The position numbers and the translations under genes are program-made. The notes under the pieces are model-generated. The model was not told the DNA's origin. It searched no databases and saw only the letters and a list, made by a program, of their open reading frames with translations. DNA of 64,000 nt from Flavobacterium johnsoniae UW101 (GTDB lineage Bacteria > Bacteroidota > Bacteroidia > Flavobacteriales > Flavobacteriaceae): positions 4,960,001 to 5,024,000 of the forward strand of contig NC_009441.1 in the NCBI RefSeq assembly GCF_000016645.1, given 5' to 3'. This document shows, one piece after another, positions 9,172-16,653 of the stretch. Every line of letters begins with the position of its first letter. The stretch's first letter is position 1.

Positions 9172-10215
9172 ATGGCATCAAACGTTTACAGACCTTATTT
9201 TTTTACCGGACTGCATATTCTAAGCTGGTTATTACTGGGATTTATCATGTTGTTTTACATGCCTTTAACCTGGAATGTAATTCTTCCTGGTATTTTCTGG
9301 CTTTGGCAGATTATTATATTGATTTTGTTAATCATTATTTTTTACACTAATGCTAAAATCATAGTTCCCAAAACCATTATAAAAGACAATACTTCTCCGT
9401 TTTTAATCTGGGCATTTATCATTGTTTTTGTAATGCAGCTTATCGCTTATTTTTATACCTCGCAGACTGATCTTCATAATAAAATAAGCTTGGTTTTAGG
9501 ATTCAAAAAATATAGAAATCCCTATTTCGACAATTATGTTTTAATGCTCACTTTATTGGTTTTAGGAATCAGCACGAGCTGGGCAATGTTACAATACTGG
9601 CAGAAAGCCGCACAGCACAAACAAAAACTGGAGCAGGACAAAACAGTTGCCGAACTGGCTATGCTGAAAGCACAAATTAATCCGCACTTTTTCTTTAATT
9701 CCTTAAATAGTATTTATTCCCTTACTTATACAGATATTGAAGATTCCAGAAATGCGCTTCATACTTTAAGCCGAATGATGCGTTATTTATTGTACAGTAC
9801 CGAAGAAAGAACAACATTATTAAAAGAAGCCGAGTTTATGAGAGATTTTATCGCCCTTATGAAACTTCGTGCCAATAAAAAGCTGACGATTACAACCGAC
9901 ATTCCAGAAAAAATACACGATTACCCAATTGTTCCAATGTTATTATTACCTTTAGTAGAAAATGCTTTTAAACACGGCATTCATGCTACCGATAAAAGTG
10001 AAATTCATATTAAACTGAGACAAAACGGAAGCAATCTGGAATTTGAAGTAGAAAATACCTATTTCGAAAAAACGTCTACTACAGATGAAGGCGGCATTGG
10101 GTTAACAAATACAAAACGCAGACTGCATTTAATTTATCCGCATAAACATACTCTGATAGCAGGTATCGCTAAAAACGGTATGTATAATGTACAGCTGCAA
10201 ATAAATTTAGAATAA
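9172..10215 (+). CDS. LytS/YehU-type sensor histidine kinase
   Basis: A 347-residue membrane kinase of the His_kinase (PF06580) class. Four hydrophobic segments fill residues 10-145 (about 15-35, 42-60, 76-96, 122-141). They are followed by a short coiled coil and the signature AQINPHFFFNSLNSIYSL with phospho-acceptor His172. The C-terminal ATPase region shows LLPLVENAFKHGI and GGIGLTNTKRRL. It senses an unknown signal, probably in the membrane, and passes phosphate to the LytTR regulator whose ATG overlaps its stop codon (TAATG, sharing base 10215). It is divergent from the efflux operon, which it may control; that link is inferred. Confidence 0.92.
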   Translation: MASNVYRPYFFTGLHILSWLLLGFIMLFYMPLTWNVILPGIFWLWQIIILILLIIIFYTNAKIIVPKTIIKDNTSPFLIWAFIIVFVMQLIAYFYTSQTDLHNKISLVLGFKKYRNPYFDNYVLMLTLLVLGISTSWAMLQYWQKAAQHKQKLEQDKTVAELAMLKAQINPHFFFNSLNSIYSLTYTDIEDSRNALHTLSRMMRYLLYSTEERTTLLKEAEFMRDFIALMKLRANKKLTITTDIPEKIHDYPIVPMLLLPLVENAFKHGIHATDKSEIHIKLRQNGSNLEFEVENTYFEKTSTTDEGGIGLTNTKRRLHLIYPHKHTLIAGIAKNGMYNVQLQINLE

Positions 10216-10946
10216 TGACAACATTAAAATGTATAGCAGTAGATGATGAACCTCTGGCATTAAAACTGGTCGAAACTTTTATTGACCAGACTCCTTTTTT
10301 GCAATTGAGCGCCAGCTGCGATAATGCGGTTGAAGCCATGAGTTTAATCAGAGAAAAACAGCCGGATTTGGTTTTTCTGGACATCAATATGCCCAATTTA
10401 ACGGGAATGGAACTCGCAAGACTTTTGCAGGAACAGCCGGGACAAGTGCCAAAAATCGTTTTTACTACCGCTTACAATCATTATGCAATTGAAGGTTATA
10501 AGGTAAATGCAGTCGATTATCTTTTAAAACCCTTCAGTTACGAAGAGTTTTTACGTGCTGCAAATAAAGTGCTTCAAATAACCGAAGAAGCATCAAACAA
10601 CTTCCAGCCCATTACAGCCGATGATGAATTTATTTTCTTAAAAGTAGAATATCAATGGGTTAGAATCTCTCTAAAAGAAATTTTATATATCGAAAGTTTA
10701 AAAGATTATGTAAAAGTTCATCTGGATGACAATCAAAAAGCAATACTTTCTTTGATTTCCTTAAAAGCTTTAGAAGAAAAATTACCGTCAGCGAAATTTA
10801 TGCGTGTTCATCGATCATTCATTGTTTCACTTGATAAAATAAACGCCATCAGCAAGAATTCTATTTTTATAGATAAAACAGAAATTACAGTAGGAGAACA
10901 ATACAAAGAAACGTTTAAAACCATTGTAGATAAATGGTTAAAGTAA
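10215..10946 (+). CDS. LytTR-family response regulator
   Basis: A 243-residue response regulator. The receiver domain (1-125) has the acidic pair Asp10/Asp11, the phospho-accepting Asp56 in DLVFLDINMPNLTG, and VDYLLKPFSYEEF containing the conserved Lys-Pro. The LytTR DNA-binding domain occupies about 140-243 (FIFLKVEYQWVRISLKEILYIES, then KFMRVHRSFIVSLDKI). It binds DNA as a mostly beta-strand domain to direct repeats. Translationally coupled to the upstream kinase by a one-base overlap. The target genes are not shown by the sequence; the efflux operon and the small gene downstream are the closest candidates. Confidence 0.93.
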   Translation: MTTLKCIAVDDEPLALKLVETFIDQTPFLQLSASCDNAVEAMSLIREKQPDLVFLDINMPNLTGMELARLLQEQPGQVPKIVFTTAYNHYAIEGYKVNAVDYLLKPFSYEEFLRAANKVLQITEEASNNFQPITADDEFIFLKVEYQWVRISLKEILYIESLKDYVKVHLDDNQKAILSLISLKALEEKLPSAKFMRVHRSFIVSLDKINAISKNSIFIDKTEITVGEQYKETFKTIVDKWLK

Positions 10947-10965
10947 AATTGAAAATTTTAGTATC

Positions 10966-11259
10966 ATGCAAAAAAGATCAAACAAATATTATTTGACATT
11001 AAGCCTAAAGGAATATGCAAATGGTGATACCGAGCCCGCAAAAGAACTCGGAATTGAATTTGATAATCACGATGAAATTTTTGGAATCATCCAAAGAATA
11101 AAAGACAAAAACATATTCGAAAATCCGTATGAAGCAACACAATTTGCTCTTGGGTTAAAATTGTTCAGCGAAATAAAACTGAAACACCGAAACAATCCAT
11201 TATTTGATGAATTAAACGAAGTTTTTCCAGTATTCATGAAAAAATTAAAAAGCTTGTAG
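10966..11259 (+). CDS. Small DUF3861-like protein
   Basis: A 97-residue cytoplasmic protein starting 19 bp after the response-regulator gene, so probably in its operon. The pattern is KYYLTLSLKEYANGD near the start, then EFDNHDEIFGIIQRIKDKNIF, GLKLFSEI and a final FPVFMKKLKSL. It resembles the DUF3861 family of small alpha/beta proteins of unknown function, where the NHD and GLKLFSE stretches are conserved. No membrane segment or enzyme motif is seen. The stop codon sits inside the terminator stem. The family call is from memory of the pattern and should be treated as moderate. Confidence 0.7.
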   Translation: MQKRSNKYYLTLSLKEYANGDTEPAKELGIEFDNHDEIFGIIQRIKDKNIFENPYEATQFALGLKLFSEIKLKHRNNPLFDELNEVFPVFMKKLKSL

Positions 11260-11275
11260 TTTACTACAGGCTTTT
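11247..11275 (+). terminator. Intrinsic terminator of the LytS/LytTR operon
   Basis: AAAAGCTTGTAG (ending at 11259) pairs with CTACAGGCTTTT (from 11264), with one G-U pair, and is followed by a run of T. The stem overlaps the stop codon of the DUF3861-like gene. Confidence 0.8.
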
Positions 11276-11372
11276 TTTATTCGGAATTATGAAAGAATTT
11301 CAGAATGTTATGTAAATCAAGTTATTGTCTATTTCATTAATTTTATTCGAATGATCTAAAAAAAACAGCTTT

Positions 11373-12371
11373 ATGATACATAAACATGGATTAATTATCA
11401 CTAAAACCGAATTAGATTTTGAAATCGAAGGCGTTTTAAACCCAGCGGTAATTGCTGCAGATGGAAAAATACATATTTTTTACAGAGCTGTTGCTTTAGG
11501 AAATCATTCCACAATTGGATACTGTCGTCTTTCTGATCCTTTAACTATCGAAGAACGATACCAGCATCCGGTCATCGTTCCCGAAACTCCCAATGAAAAA
11601 TACGGTGTAGAAGATCCCCGAATTGTCAAAATCGATGATCTTTATTACCTTTCTTATTGTGGTTACGACGGCGAAAATGCATTTGGATGTGTAGCAACTT
11701 CTTCAGATTTAAAAAACTTTACCAAACACGGCATTGTCGTTCCTCAATTATCAGGCGATGAATTGCGTTCGCTTATAAAACACCAGCAGGATTTAAATAT
11801 CAAATATTTTCAGCCAAGTACAGGAAGCAGTTATGTATGGGATAAAAATGTAGTTTTCTTTCCAAGAAAAATAAACGGAAAACTTCATTTTCTGCATCGA
11901 ATTCGTCCCGGAATTCAAATTGCTTCGGTCAACAATCTTGACGAATTAAATCAGGACTATTGGAAAAATTACATGCTGGATTTTAAAAACCACATTGTAC
12001 TTGACCCAAAATTCACACACGAACTAAGTTATTTAGGAAATGGCGCGCCGCCAATAGAAACAGAACACGGCTGGCTTTTAATTTATCATGGCGTTCATGA
12101 TACTATCAACGGATATATGTATGTGGCCTGTGCCGCACTTTTGGATATTGACGACCCAACAAAAGAAATTGCACGTCTGCCCTATCCGCTGTTTGTTCCA
12201 GATCAGCCTTGGGAGCTCAAAGGTTATGTCAATTATGTCTGCTTTCCAACAGGAACTATTCTCGACGATGAAGAACTTTATATTTATTACGGCGCCGCCG
12301 ATGAAGGTATTGCCTGTGCATCAGTTAACCTAAATATCCTGCTGACAGAACTTCTAGCTAATAAAGTTTAG
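11373..12371 (+). CDS. GH130-family glycosidase/phosphorylase-like protein
   Basis: A 332-residue five-bladed beta-propeller protein of the PH1107-related / GH130 group, which act on beta-mannosides either by phosphorolysis or hydrolysis. Visible blade motifs are NPAVIAADGKIHIFYRAV, GVEDPRIVKIDDLYYLSYCGYDG, GNGAPPIETEHGWLLIYHGV and a final ELYIYYGAADEGIACASVNL. The conserved Asp in GVEDPRI is the catalytic acid position of the family. No signal peptide, so cytoplasmic. It stands alone, not in a mannan locus, so the natural substrate cannot be read from context. Length is normal for the family. Confidence 0.85.
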   Translation: MIHKHGLIITKTELDFEIEGVLNPAVIAADGKIHIFYRAVALGNHSTIGYCRLSDPLTIEERYQHPVIVPETPNEKYGVEDPRIVKIDDLYYLSYCGYDGENAFGCVATSSDLKNFTKHGIVVPQLSGDELRSLIKHQQDLNIKYFQPSTGSSYVWDKNVVFFPRKINGKLHFLHRIRPGIQIASVNNLDELNQDYWKNYMLDFKNHIVLDPKFTHELSYLGNGAPPIETEHGWLLIYHGVHDTINGYMYVACAALLDIDDPTKEIARLPYPLFVPDQPWELKGYVNYVCFPTGTILDDEELYIYYGAADEGIACASVNLNILLTELLANKV

Positions 12372-12461
12372 TTTTTAGCCGCAGTCGTAATTTTTAGTCG
12401 CAGTCTCAGTCGCAGTTTTCAGTCTTTGTAATGAAACTATTAACTAATGACTAATCACTAA

Positions 12462-12588
12462 AAACTAACAACTAACAACTAACAACTAACAACTAACAAC
12501 TAACAACTAACAACCAACAACTAACAACCAACAACTAACAACCAACAACTAACAACCAACAACTAACAACCAACAACCAACAACTAAT
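12462..12588. repeat. AACTAAC/AACCAAC heptanucleotide tandem repeat
   Basis: About 18 copies of a 7-bp unit lie in the gap between the GH130 gene and the hydrolase gene. The first copies are all AACTAAC; from about 12510 the units alternate AACTAAC and AACCAAC, making a 14-bp higher-order repeat. One strand carries almost no G. The preceding 12372-12420 has shorter CAGTCGCAGT-type repeats. No gene is present in 12372-12636. Confidence 0.9.
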
Positions 12589-12636
12589 CACAATTCACTT
12601 TTATTCCCTAAATTAGTTATTCCAAAAAATAACCTC

Positions 12637-13533
12637 ATGGATAACAAAATAACCAAAGAAGACATTAGTCAGGAAGTATTTGATTTGTATGATGACTATG
12701 CGCACAATAAAATTAACCGAAGACAATTCGTTGAAAAACTCTCCATATTTGCCGTAGGATCGCTTACACTCCCTTCGCTTTTAAGTTTTATGACGCCAAA
12801 TTATGCCGACACTATTTTGGTTCAGTCAACAGATCCAAGACTTAAAACAGGTTATATTAATTATGATTCTCCAAAAGGAGGCGGATCTATAAAAGGTCTT
12901 TTATCACAGCCTGCTGAAAGCAAAAAGAAACTTCCCGGAATAATTGTAGTCCATGAAAACCGCGGACTTAATCCGTATATTGAAGATGTAGGCCGAAGAG
13001 CTGCTCTCGAAGGTTTTATAACACTCGCTCCCGATGCTTTGTCTCCGCTGGGCGGTTATCCAGGCAATGATGATGAAGGACGAGAACTGCAAAAAAAGCG
13101 AACAAGAGAAGAAATGCTCGAAGATTTTATCGCCGCTTACGAATATCTTAAATCACACAAAGATTGTAACGGCTATGTGGGCGTTGTAGGTTTTTGCTTT
13201 GGAGGATGGATTTCGAATATGATGGCTGTAAAAATTCTGGATTTAAAAGCTGCAGTTCCGTATTACGGCGGACAGCCGGCTAAAGAGGAAGCTGAAAAAG
13301 TTAAAACACCGCTTCTTTTGCATTATGCAGGTTTAGATACACGCGTAAACGAAGGCTGGACTGCCTATCAGGAAGTTTTAAACAAAAATAAGGTAGAAAA
13401 CACCGCTTACTTTTATCCAAACGTAAATCATGGTTTTCATAACAATACTACACCAAGATATGATGAAGCGGCCGCCACATTATCCTGGACCAGAACTATT
13501 GACTTTTTTAAAGCCAAATTAAAAAAGAAATAA
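12637..13533 (+). CDS. Dienelactone hydrolase-family protein with Tat-like N-terminus
   Basis: A 298-residue alpha/beta hydrolase of the dienelactone hydrolase family. The catalytic triad is readable: nucleophile Cys187 in GFCFGG, Asp234 in AGLDTRVN and His265 in NVNHGF. The family usually has about 235 residues; the extra is an N-terminal segment with NRRQFVEKL at residues 27-35 followed by the hydrophobic stretch LSIFAVGSLTLPSLLSFM, which resembles a twin-arginine signal or a membrane anchor. The protein may therefore act outside the cytoplasm. A small hairpin (GTTATT/AATAAC) lies just before the start. Physiological substrate unknown; hydrolysis of lactones or esters is expected. Confidence 0.85.
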   Translation: MDNKITKEDISQEVFDLYDDYAHNKINRRQFVEKLSIFAVGSLTLPSLLSFMTPNYADTILVQSTDPRLKTGYINYDSPKGGGSIKGLLSQPAESKKKLPGIIVVHENRGLNPYIEDVGRRAALEGFITLAPDALSPLGGYPGNDDEGRELQKKRTREEMLEDFIAAYEYLKSHKDCNGYVGVVGFCFGGWISNMMAVKILDLKAAVPYYGGQPAKEEAEKVKTPLLLHYAGLDTRVNEGWTAYQEVLNKNKVENTAYFYPNVNHGFHNNTTPRYDEAAATLSWTRTIDFFKAKLKKK

Positions 13534-13556
13534 CCTCAATTCTATAAAAGCTTTTG

Positions 13557-13606
13557 TAAATTTGGTCTGTCTCATTAATTCAATTTCAACACAAAAAGAC
13601 AGACCA
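13557..13606 (+). promoter_or_regulatory. Promoter with inverted-repeat operator for the MocR gene
   Basis: TAAATTTG at 13557-13564 fits the Bacteroidota -7 box TAnnTTTG. It overlaps the left arm of the inverted repeat TGGTCTGTCT (13563-13572) / AGACAGACCA (13597-13606), which ends one base before the ATG at 13608. Such placement fits negative autoregulation by the MocR protein. No clear -33 element was found. Confidence 0.5.
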
Positions 13607-13607
13607 G

Positions 13608-15020
13608 ATGTTACGACCTTGGCAATTTGAAATTCATTTAGATAAAAAATCAGACAAAGCACTTTATCTGCAAATTGCCGATGCTATAATCAATGCGGTA
13701 AAATCCGGTAAATTAACCAGCGGAAATGCTTTACCCGGAAGCCGTCAGCTGGCAGGATTATTAAATGTAAACCGAAACACGGTAATCGAAGCCTTAGATG
13801 TTTTAATTGCCGAAGGCTGGCTGATTACTGTAGATCGAAAAGGTACTTTTATTGCTGATATTCTTCCTGAAACCAATTTCAATAAGAAAACAGAAACCAA
13901 AGCCAGCAGTACAATCGAAAACCCGAAACCCCATCTTGTTTTTGATGATGGACTTCCGGACAGCCGTCTCGCTCCTATGAACGATCTCGCACGTGCATAC
14001 CGCGAAATATTCAACAGAAAATCACGCTGGCAGATTATGGGTTACAGCAATGAATTGGGAAATGTTGAATTTAGAAAAGCGATTGTGCAAATGCTGAATT
14101 TTAAAAGAGGAATGAATGTTTCTCTTGATGAAATCTGCATAACTCGAGGAAGTCAAATGGCGATGTATCTCGCAGCGCATTGTTTACTTTCAAAAGGAGA
14201 TTCTGTTATTATTGAAAATCCGGGATACAAACCTGCGTGGGAAGCTTTTGAAAATGCCGGCGCGACTCTGCTTCCTGTGAATATTTTAAAAGATGGTTTA
14301 GATTTAGAAGAAGTTGAAAATCATCTCAAAAACAATAAAGCCATAAAAGCGATTTACGTTACGCCTCATCATCAATTTCCAACTACCGTTACAATGAGTC
14401 TCAAAAAGAGATTAAAACTTATCGAACTCTCTAATCAATACGGATTTACGATTATTGAAGATGATTATGATAATGAATTTCATTTTGGGCAGAGACCAAT
14501 TCTGCCAATTTCGAGTTACAGCAATGCTAAAAACTTTATTTATATTGGCACTTTAAGCAAAATTGTAGCTCCTGCTCTGCGTATTGGGTATTTGGCCGCT
14601 TCTATTGAAAACATACAAAAAATTGCCCAGCATAGAAAAATAATAGACGTTCAGGGCGATAATATTATGGAAGAAGCTGTTTTAAATCTTATAAACGAAG
14701 GAAAAATTAAAAGGCATCTCAAAAAAACGAATTTAATTTACAAAGCCAAAAGAGATCATTTTGAAAAACTCTGTAAACTTCATTTAAAAGACAAAATTAC
14801 TTTTACTAAACCCGAAGGCGGTATGGCCTTTTGGATTGTTCCAAAGTCAGAAATCGATCTTCAAAAAGTCTGCAATGAATTATTAAAAAAAGGAATAAAA
14901 ATAATGAGTCCTGAAAAATTCAGTTTTGGAAATCCGGCTTCCGGTTTGCGTCTGGGATATGCTTCATTAACCGAAGAACAAATGGAAGAAGGCATTTTGT
15001 CACTTTCAAAATATTTATAA
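13608..15020 (+). CDS. MocR/PdxR-type GntR regulator with aminotransferase domain
   Basis: A 470-residue fusion of an N-terminal GntR winged helix (about 10-80, with LYLQIADAIINAVKSGKLTSG and LPGSRQLAGLLNVNRNTVIEAL) and a fold-type I aminotransferase-like domain (about 110-470). The PLP-binding features are readable: IIEDDYDNEF and the Lys in YIGTLSKIVAPALRIGY that would form the Schiff base. MocR proteins sense PLP or an amino compound bound to it. Nearby YggS, a PLP-homeostasis protein, makes a PdxR-like role plausible. The 3' end overlaps the convergent MarR gene by six bases (15015-15020). The regulated genes are not shown directly. Confidence 0.92.
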   Translation: MLRPWQFEIHLDKKSDKALYLQIADAIINAVKSGKLTSGNALPGSRQLAGLLNVNRNTVIEALDVLIAEGWLITVDRKGTFIADILPETNFNKKTETKASSTIENPKPHLVFDDGLPDSRLAPMNDLARAYREIFNRKSRWQIMGYSNELGNVEFRKAIVQMLNFKRGMNVSLDEICITRGSQMAMYLAAHCLLSKGDSVIIENPGYKPAWEAFENAGATLLPVNILKDGLDLEEVENHLKNNKAIKAIYVTPHHQFPTTVTMSLKKRLKLIELSNQYGFTIIEDDYDNEFHFGQRPILPISSYSNAKNFIYIGTLSKIVAPALRIGYLAASIENIQKIAQHRKIIDVQGDNIMEEAVLNLINEGKIKRHLKKTNLIYKAKRDHFEKLCKLHLKDKITFTKPEGGMAFWIVPKSEIDLQKVCNELLKKGIKIMSPEKFSFGNPASGLRLGYASLTEEQMEEGILSLSKYL

Positions 15021-15620
15021 CCGAACCGGTTTATGATCGAAACAATCCAGTCTTATATCGCTTGTTTCTAGTTTTGCATCCAATAATTTACAATAGTTAT
15101 TTTCGTTTTTCTCTACAAAGTAACCGCAGTTATAACAAGTGCTTTGTACATTTATAAGTTGTAAATCTTGCAATTGCTGAATCAAAGAACTTATAGTTTT
15201 CCATAAAACCAGTTTCTCTTTTTGAGAACCTGCCGAAACTAAATCAAATAACGGATCTGTAAAATCTTCGGTTAAAAGCACCATTTCTAAACCGTTTGTT
15301 GTAAGCTCGATTGTAGAACTTCTGGAATCGCTGGTATTTACCGTTTTGGTAATATACTTTTTTTGTTCCAAAATTTTAATCGTATCGCTGATGGTGGCTT
15401 TTGTCAAATTAAATTCTTTTGCTATATAACTTACCGTTGCTCTGTTTTGAGCATGGTGTTTTATAAATATTAAAAGCTGAATTTGTATTGGGCTTAAATC
15501 GTATTTTTTGGCTTTTTCCCAAAGCAAAACTCTAAAAACCTGTGACAATCGTTCAAATCCGGCTGTAATTTTTCCGTCCAGATTATTGTTTTGTGTTTCT
15601 AAATTGAAGATGTTTTTCAT
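15015..15620 (-). CDS. MarR-family regulator with Cys-rich C-terminal tail
   Basis: A 201-residue winged-helix protein. Residues 20-140 follow the MarR pattern: LSPIQIQLLIFIKHHAQNR, the recognition segment VSYIAKEFNLTKATISDTIKILEQKKYI, and the wing TSDSRSSTIELTTNG with the conserved DxR. MarR proteins usually have about 145 residues; here a further 45-residue tail contains a Cys cluster, CYNCGYF, then NNYC, then DCFDHKP, which looks able to bind a metal or respond to redox state. Neighbours are a DUF2024 protein (with ECRFCH) and a CPVC thioredoxin, so a redox theme is suggested. The convergent overlap with the MocR gene could give antisense interference. Confidence 0.85.
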   Translation of the reverse strand: MKNIFNLETQNNNLDGKITAGFERLSQVFRVLLWEKAKKYDLSPIQIQLLIFIKHHAQNRATVSYIAKEFNLTKATISDTIKILEQKKYITKTVNTSDSRSSTIELTTNGLEMVLLTEDFTDPLFDLVSAGSQKEKLVLWKTISSLIQQLQDLQLINVQSTCYNCGYFVEKNENNYCKLLDAKLETSDIRLDCFDHKPVRL

Positions 15621-15641
15621 AATTGCAATAAATAAAATAGA

Positions 15642-15663
15642 CTGAAAGTCCCCACACTTTCAG
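15642..15663 (-). terminator. Hairpin between DUF2024 gene and marR gene
   Basis: CTGAAAGT (15642-15649), a six-base loop and ACTTTCAG (15656-15663). On the minus strand it is followed by a T-rich stretch and lies downstream of the DUF2024 gene, so it is a weak terminator or, alternatively, an operator in front of the MarR gene. Confidence 0.45.
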
Positions 15664-15693
15664 CCTATCGAATTAATAATTCTAAACGAAAAA

Positions 15694-15957
15694 TTAATAA
15701 CAGTTTTCCATTTCAATAATCGAAAATCCGTTTTTAAGAATTTGATTTTCAATATCTGCAGGAGCTTTATCGATATGACAAAATCGGCATTCTTTTGAGG
15801 TCAAAGGCTGACCTTCCTGTAAAACTGTTTTTAGGTATTCTTTTCCGTATTCAAAAACCTGATTTGCATCGTCTGTATTTTCATCTACCAAAATATCAAA
15901 ATGCATTATTTTACCGTCTTTTCGGGTTACATAAGTATCCCATACTGCTACTTTCAT
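15694..15957 (-). CDS. DUF2024-family protein
   Basis: An 87-residue cytoplasmic protein that matches DUF2024 over its length: MKVAVWDTYVTRKDGKIMHFDILV at the start, a middle helix ANQVFEYGKEYLK, then SKECRFCHIDKAPADIE and GFSIIEME. The Cys-Arg-Phe-Cys-His motif could bind a metal. The function of the family is unknown; the fold is a small alpha/beta protein. It lies between the MarR gene and a small thioredoxin gene on the same strand. A TTGTTG-type microsatellite precedes the start (15964-15988). The family call is confident. Confidence 0.85.
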   Translation of the reverse strand: MKVAVWDTYVTRKDGKIMHFDILVDENTDDANQVFEYGKEYLKTVLQEGQPLTSKECRFCHIDKAPADIENQILKNGFSIIEMENCY

Positions 15958-15992
15958 TTTTATTTGTTGTTTGTTGTTTGTTGTTGTGTTTT

Positions 15993-16174
15993 TTTAAACA
16001 CATAGAGACATAGTTTTTTTCTTTTTTAGATTCAAAAAGAAACTCGTTTCTCACACATAGACGTTTCTGAGAACTTTGTCAAAGTTTGAATACTAAACAG
16101 AAACAACTATGTTTTTTTAAACAAGTGAAATGCCTTTACTGCGTTTTCAAAAACTATGTCTCTATGTGTTTAAA
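15993..16174. repeat. MITE-like element with 24-bp perfect terminal inverted repeats
   Basis: The 24-bp left end (15993-16016, core ACACATAGAGACATAG) recurs in perfect reverse complement at 16151-16174. About 135 bp of AT-rich sequence lies between, with an inner CACACATAGACG motif and AACAAGTGAAATGCCTTTACTG. A second full-length relative is at 58125-58266 and a shortened one at 41569-41606. No ORF is carried, so it is a non-autonomous repeat. It sits between the DUF2024 and thioredoxin genes. Confidence 0.8.
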
Positions 16175-16208
16175 AAAAACCTTTGTTTCAATTCAATGCT
16201 TATAAAAA

Positions 16209-16233
16209 CCTCTTTGAAGAAACTCCAAAGAGG
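16209..16233 (-). terminator. Terminator of the small thioredoxin gene
   Basis: CCTCTTTG (16209-16216) and CAAAGAGG (16226-16233) form a perfect 8-bp stem. Read on the minus strand it is followed by TTTTTA and lies 10 bp past the stop codon of the thioredoxin gene. Confidence 0.8.
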
Positions 16234-16242
16234 CGTTTATAT

Positions 16243-16470
16243 TTACCCAATTACTTCTTCTATCGAAGCACCAAAATTAATATGCAGTACATTTCCGTTT
16301 GGCGTTACCAAAGCCGGAACTGATTTTATACCCGCTTTTTGAGCTTCAGCAATTCGGGATCTGTCTTCACCAATGTTTACTACTTCAACATCTTTAACTA
16401 AATTTAAAATGTCGTGTTCTGCGCTTACGCAAACTGGACAACCTGCGTGATAAAAAATTGATTTGCTCAT
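16243..16470 (-). CDS. Minimal thioredoxin/glutaredoxin-like protein (CPVC)
   Basis: A 75-residue protein, shorter than classical thioredoxin (about 105). The redox motif CPVC is at residues 11-14 right after the first strand (SIFYHAG), and the cis-Pro is in SVPALVTPNG. There is no signal peptide, so it is cytoplasmic. It probably reduces or senses disulfides with a small partner. It is the first gene of a minus-strand run that continues with DUF2024 and MarR, although a terminator and a repeat element separate it from them. Its upstream region is shared with the divergent YggS gene. Confidence 0.83.
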   Translation of the reverse strand: MSKSIFYHAGCPVCVSAEHDILNLVKDVEVVNIGEDRSRIAEAQKAGIKSVPALVTPNGNVLHINFGASIEEVIG

Positions 16471-16536
16471 TTGATTTGATTTTAATTTGACTTCATTGCC
16501 GAGACAAAATTAGGCAGGATACCTAACCATTAAATA

Positions 16537-16647
16537 ATCCAGTTTTTTCATTTTCGGGCGTTTTCTGGTCTGGTTCTTTATTTATCTGGACTACTTTATA
16601 TAGAAAAAACTGGATCTTTTTTATAATCCACTTTACCTCTAACTTTG
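16537..16647 (+). promoter_or_regulatory. Control region of yggS with inverted repeat and -7 box
   Basis: ATCCAGTTTTTT (16537-16548) and AAAAAACTGGAT (16604-16615) form a perfect 12-bp inverted repeat around a loop holding TGGTCTGGTT (16566-16575), which shares TGGTCTG with the MocR operator at 13563. TAACTTTG (16640-16647) fits the Bacteroidota -7 box and would place the transcript start within a few bases of the ATG at 16654. This is a sequence reading only. Confidence 0.45.
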
Positions 16648-16653
16648 CTCATT

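Noticed and set aside
16645..16653. TTG start nine bases upstream of yggS
   Set aside because: The ATG at 16654 gives the usual family N-terminus and TAACTTTG upstream overlaps the TTG.
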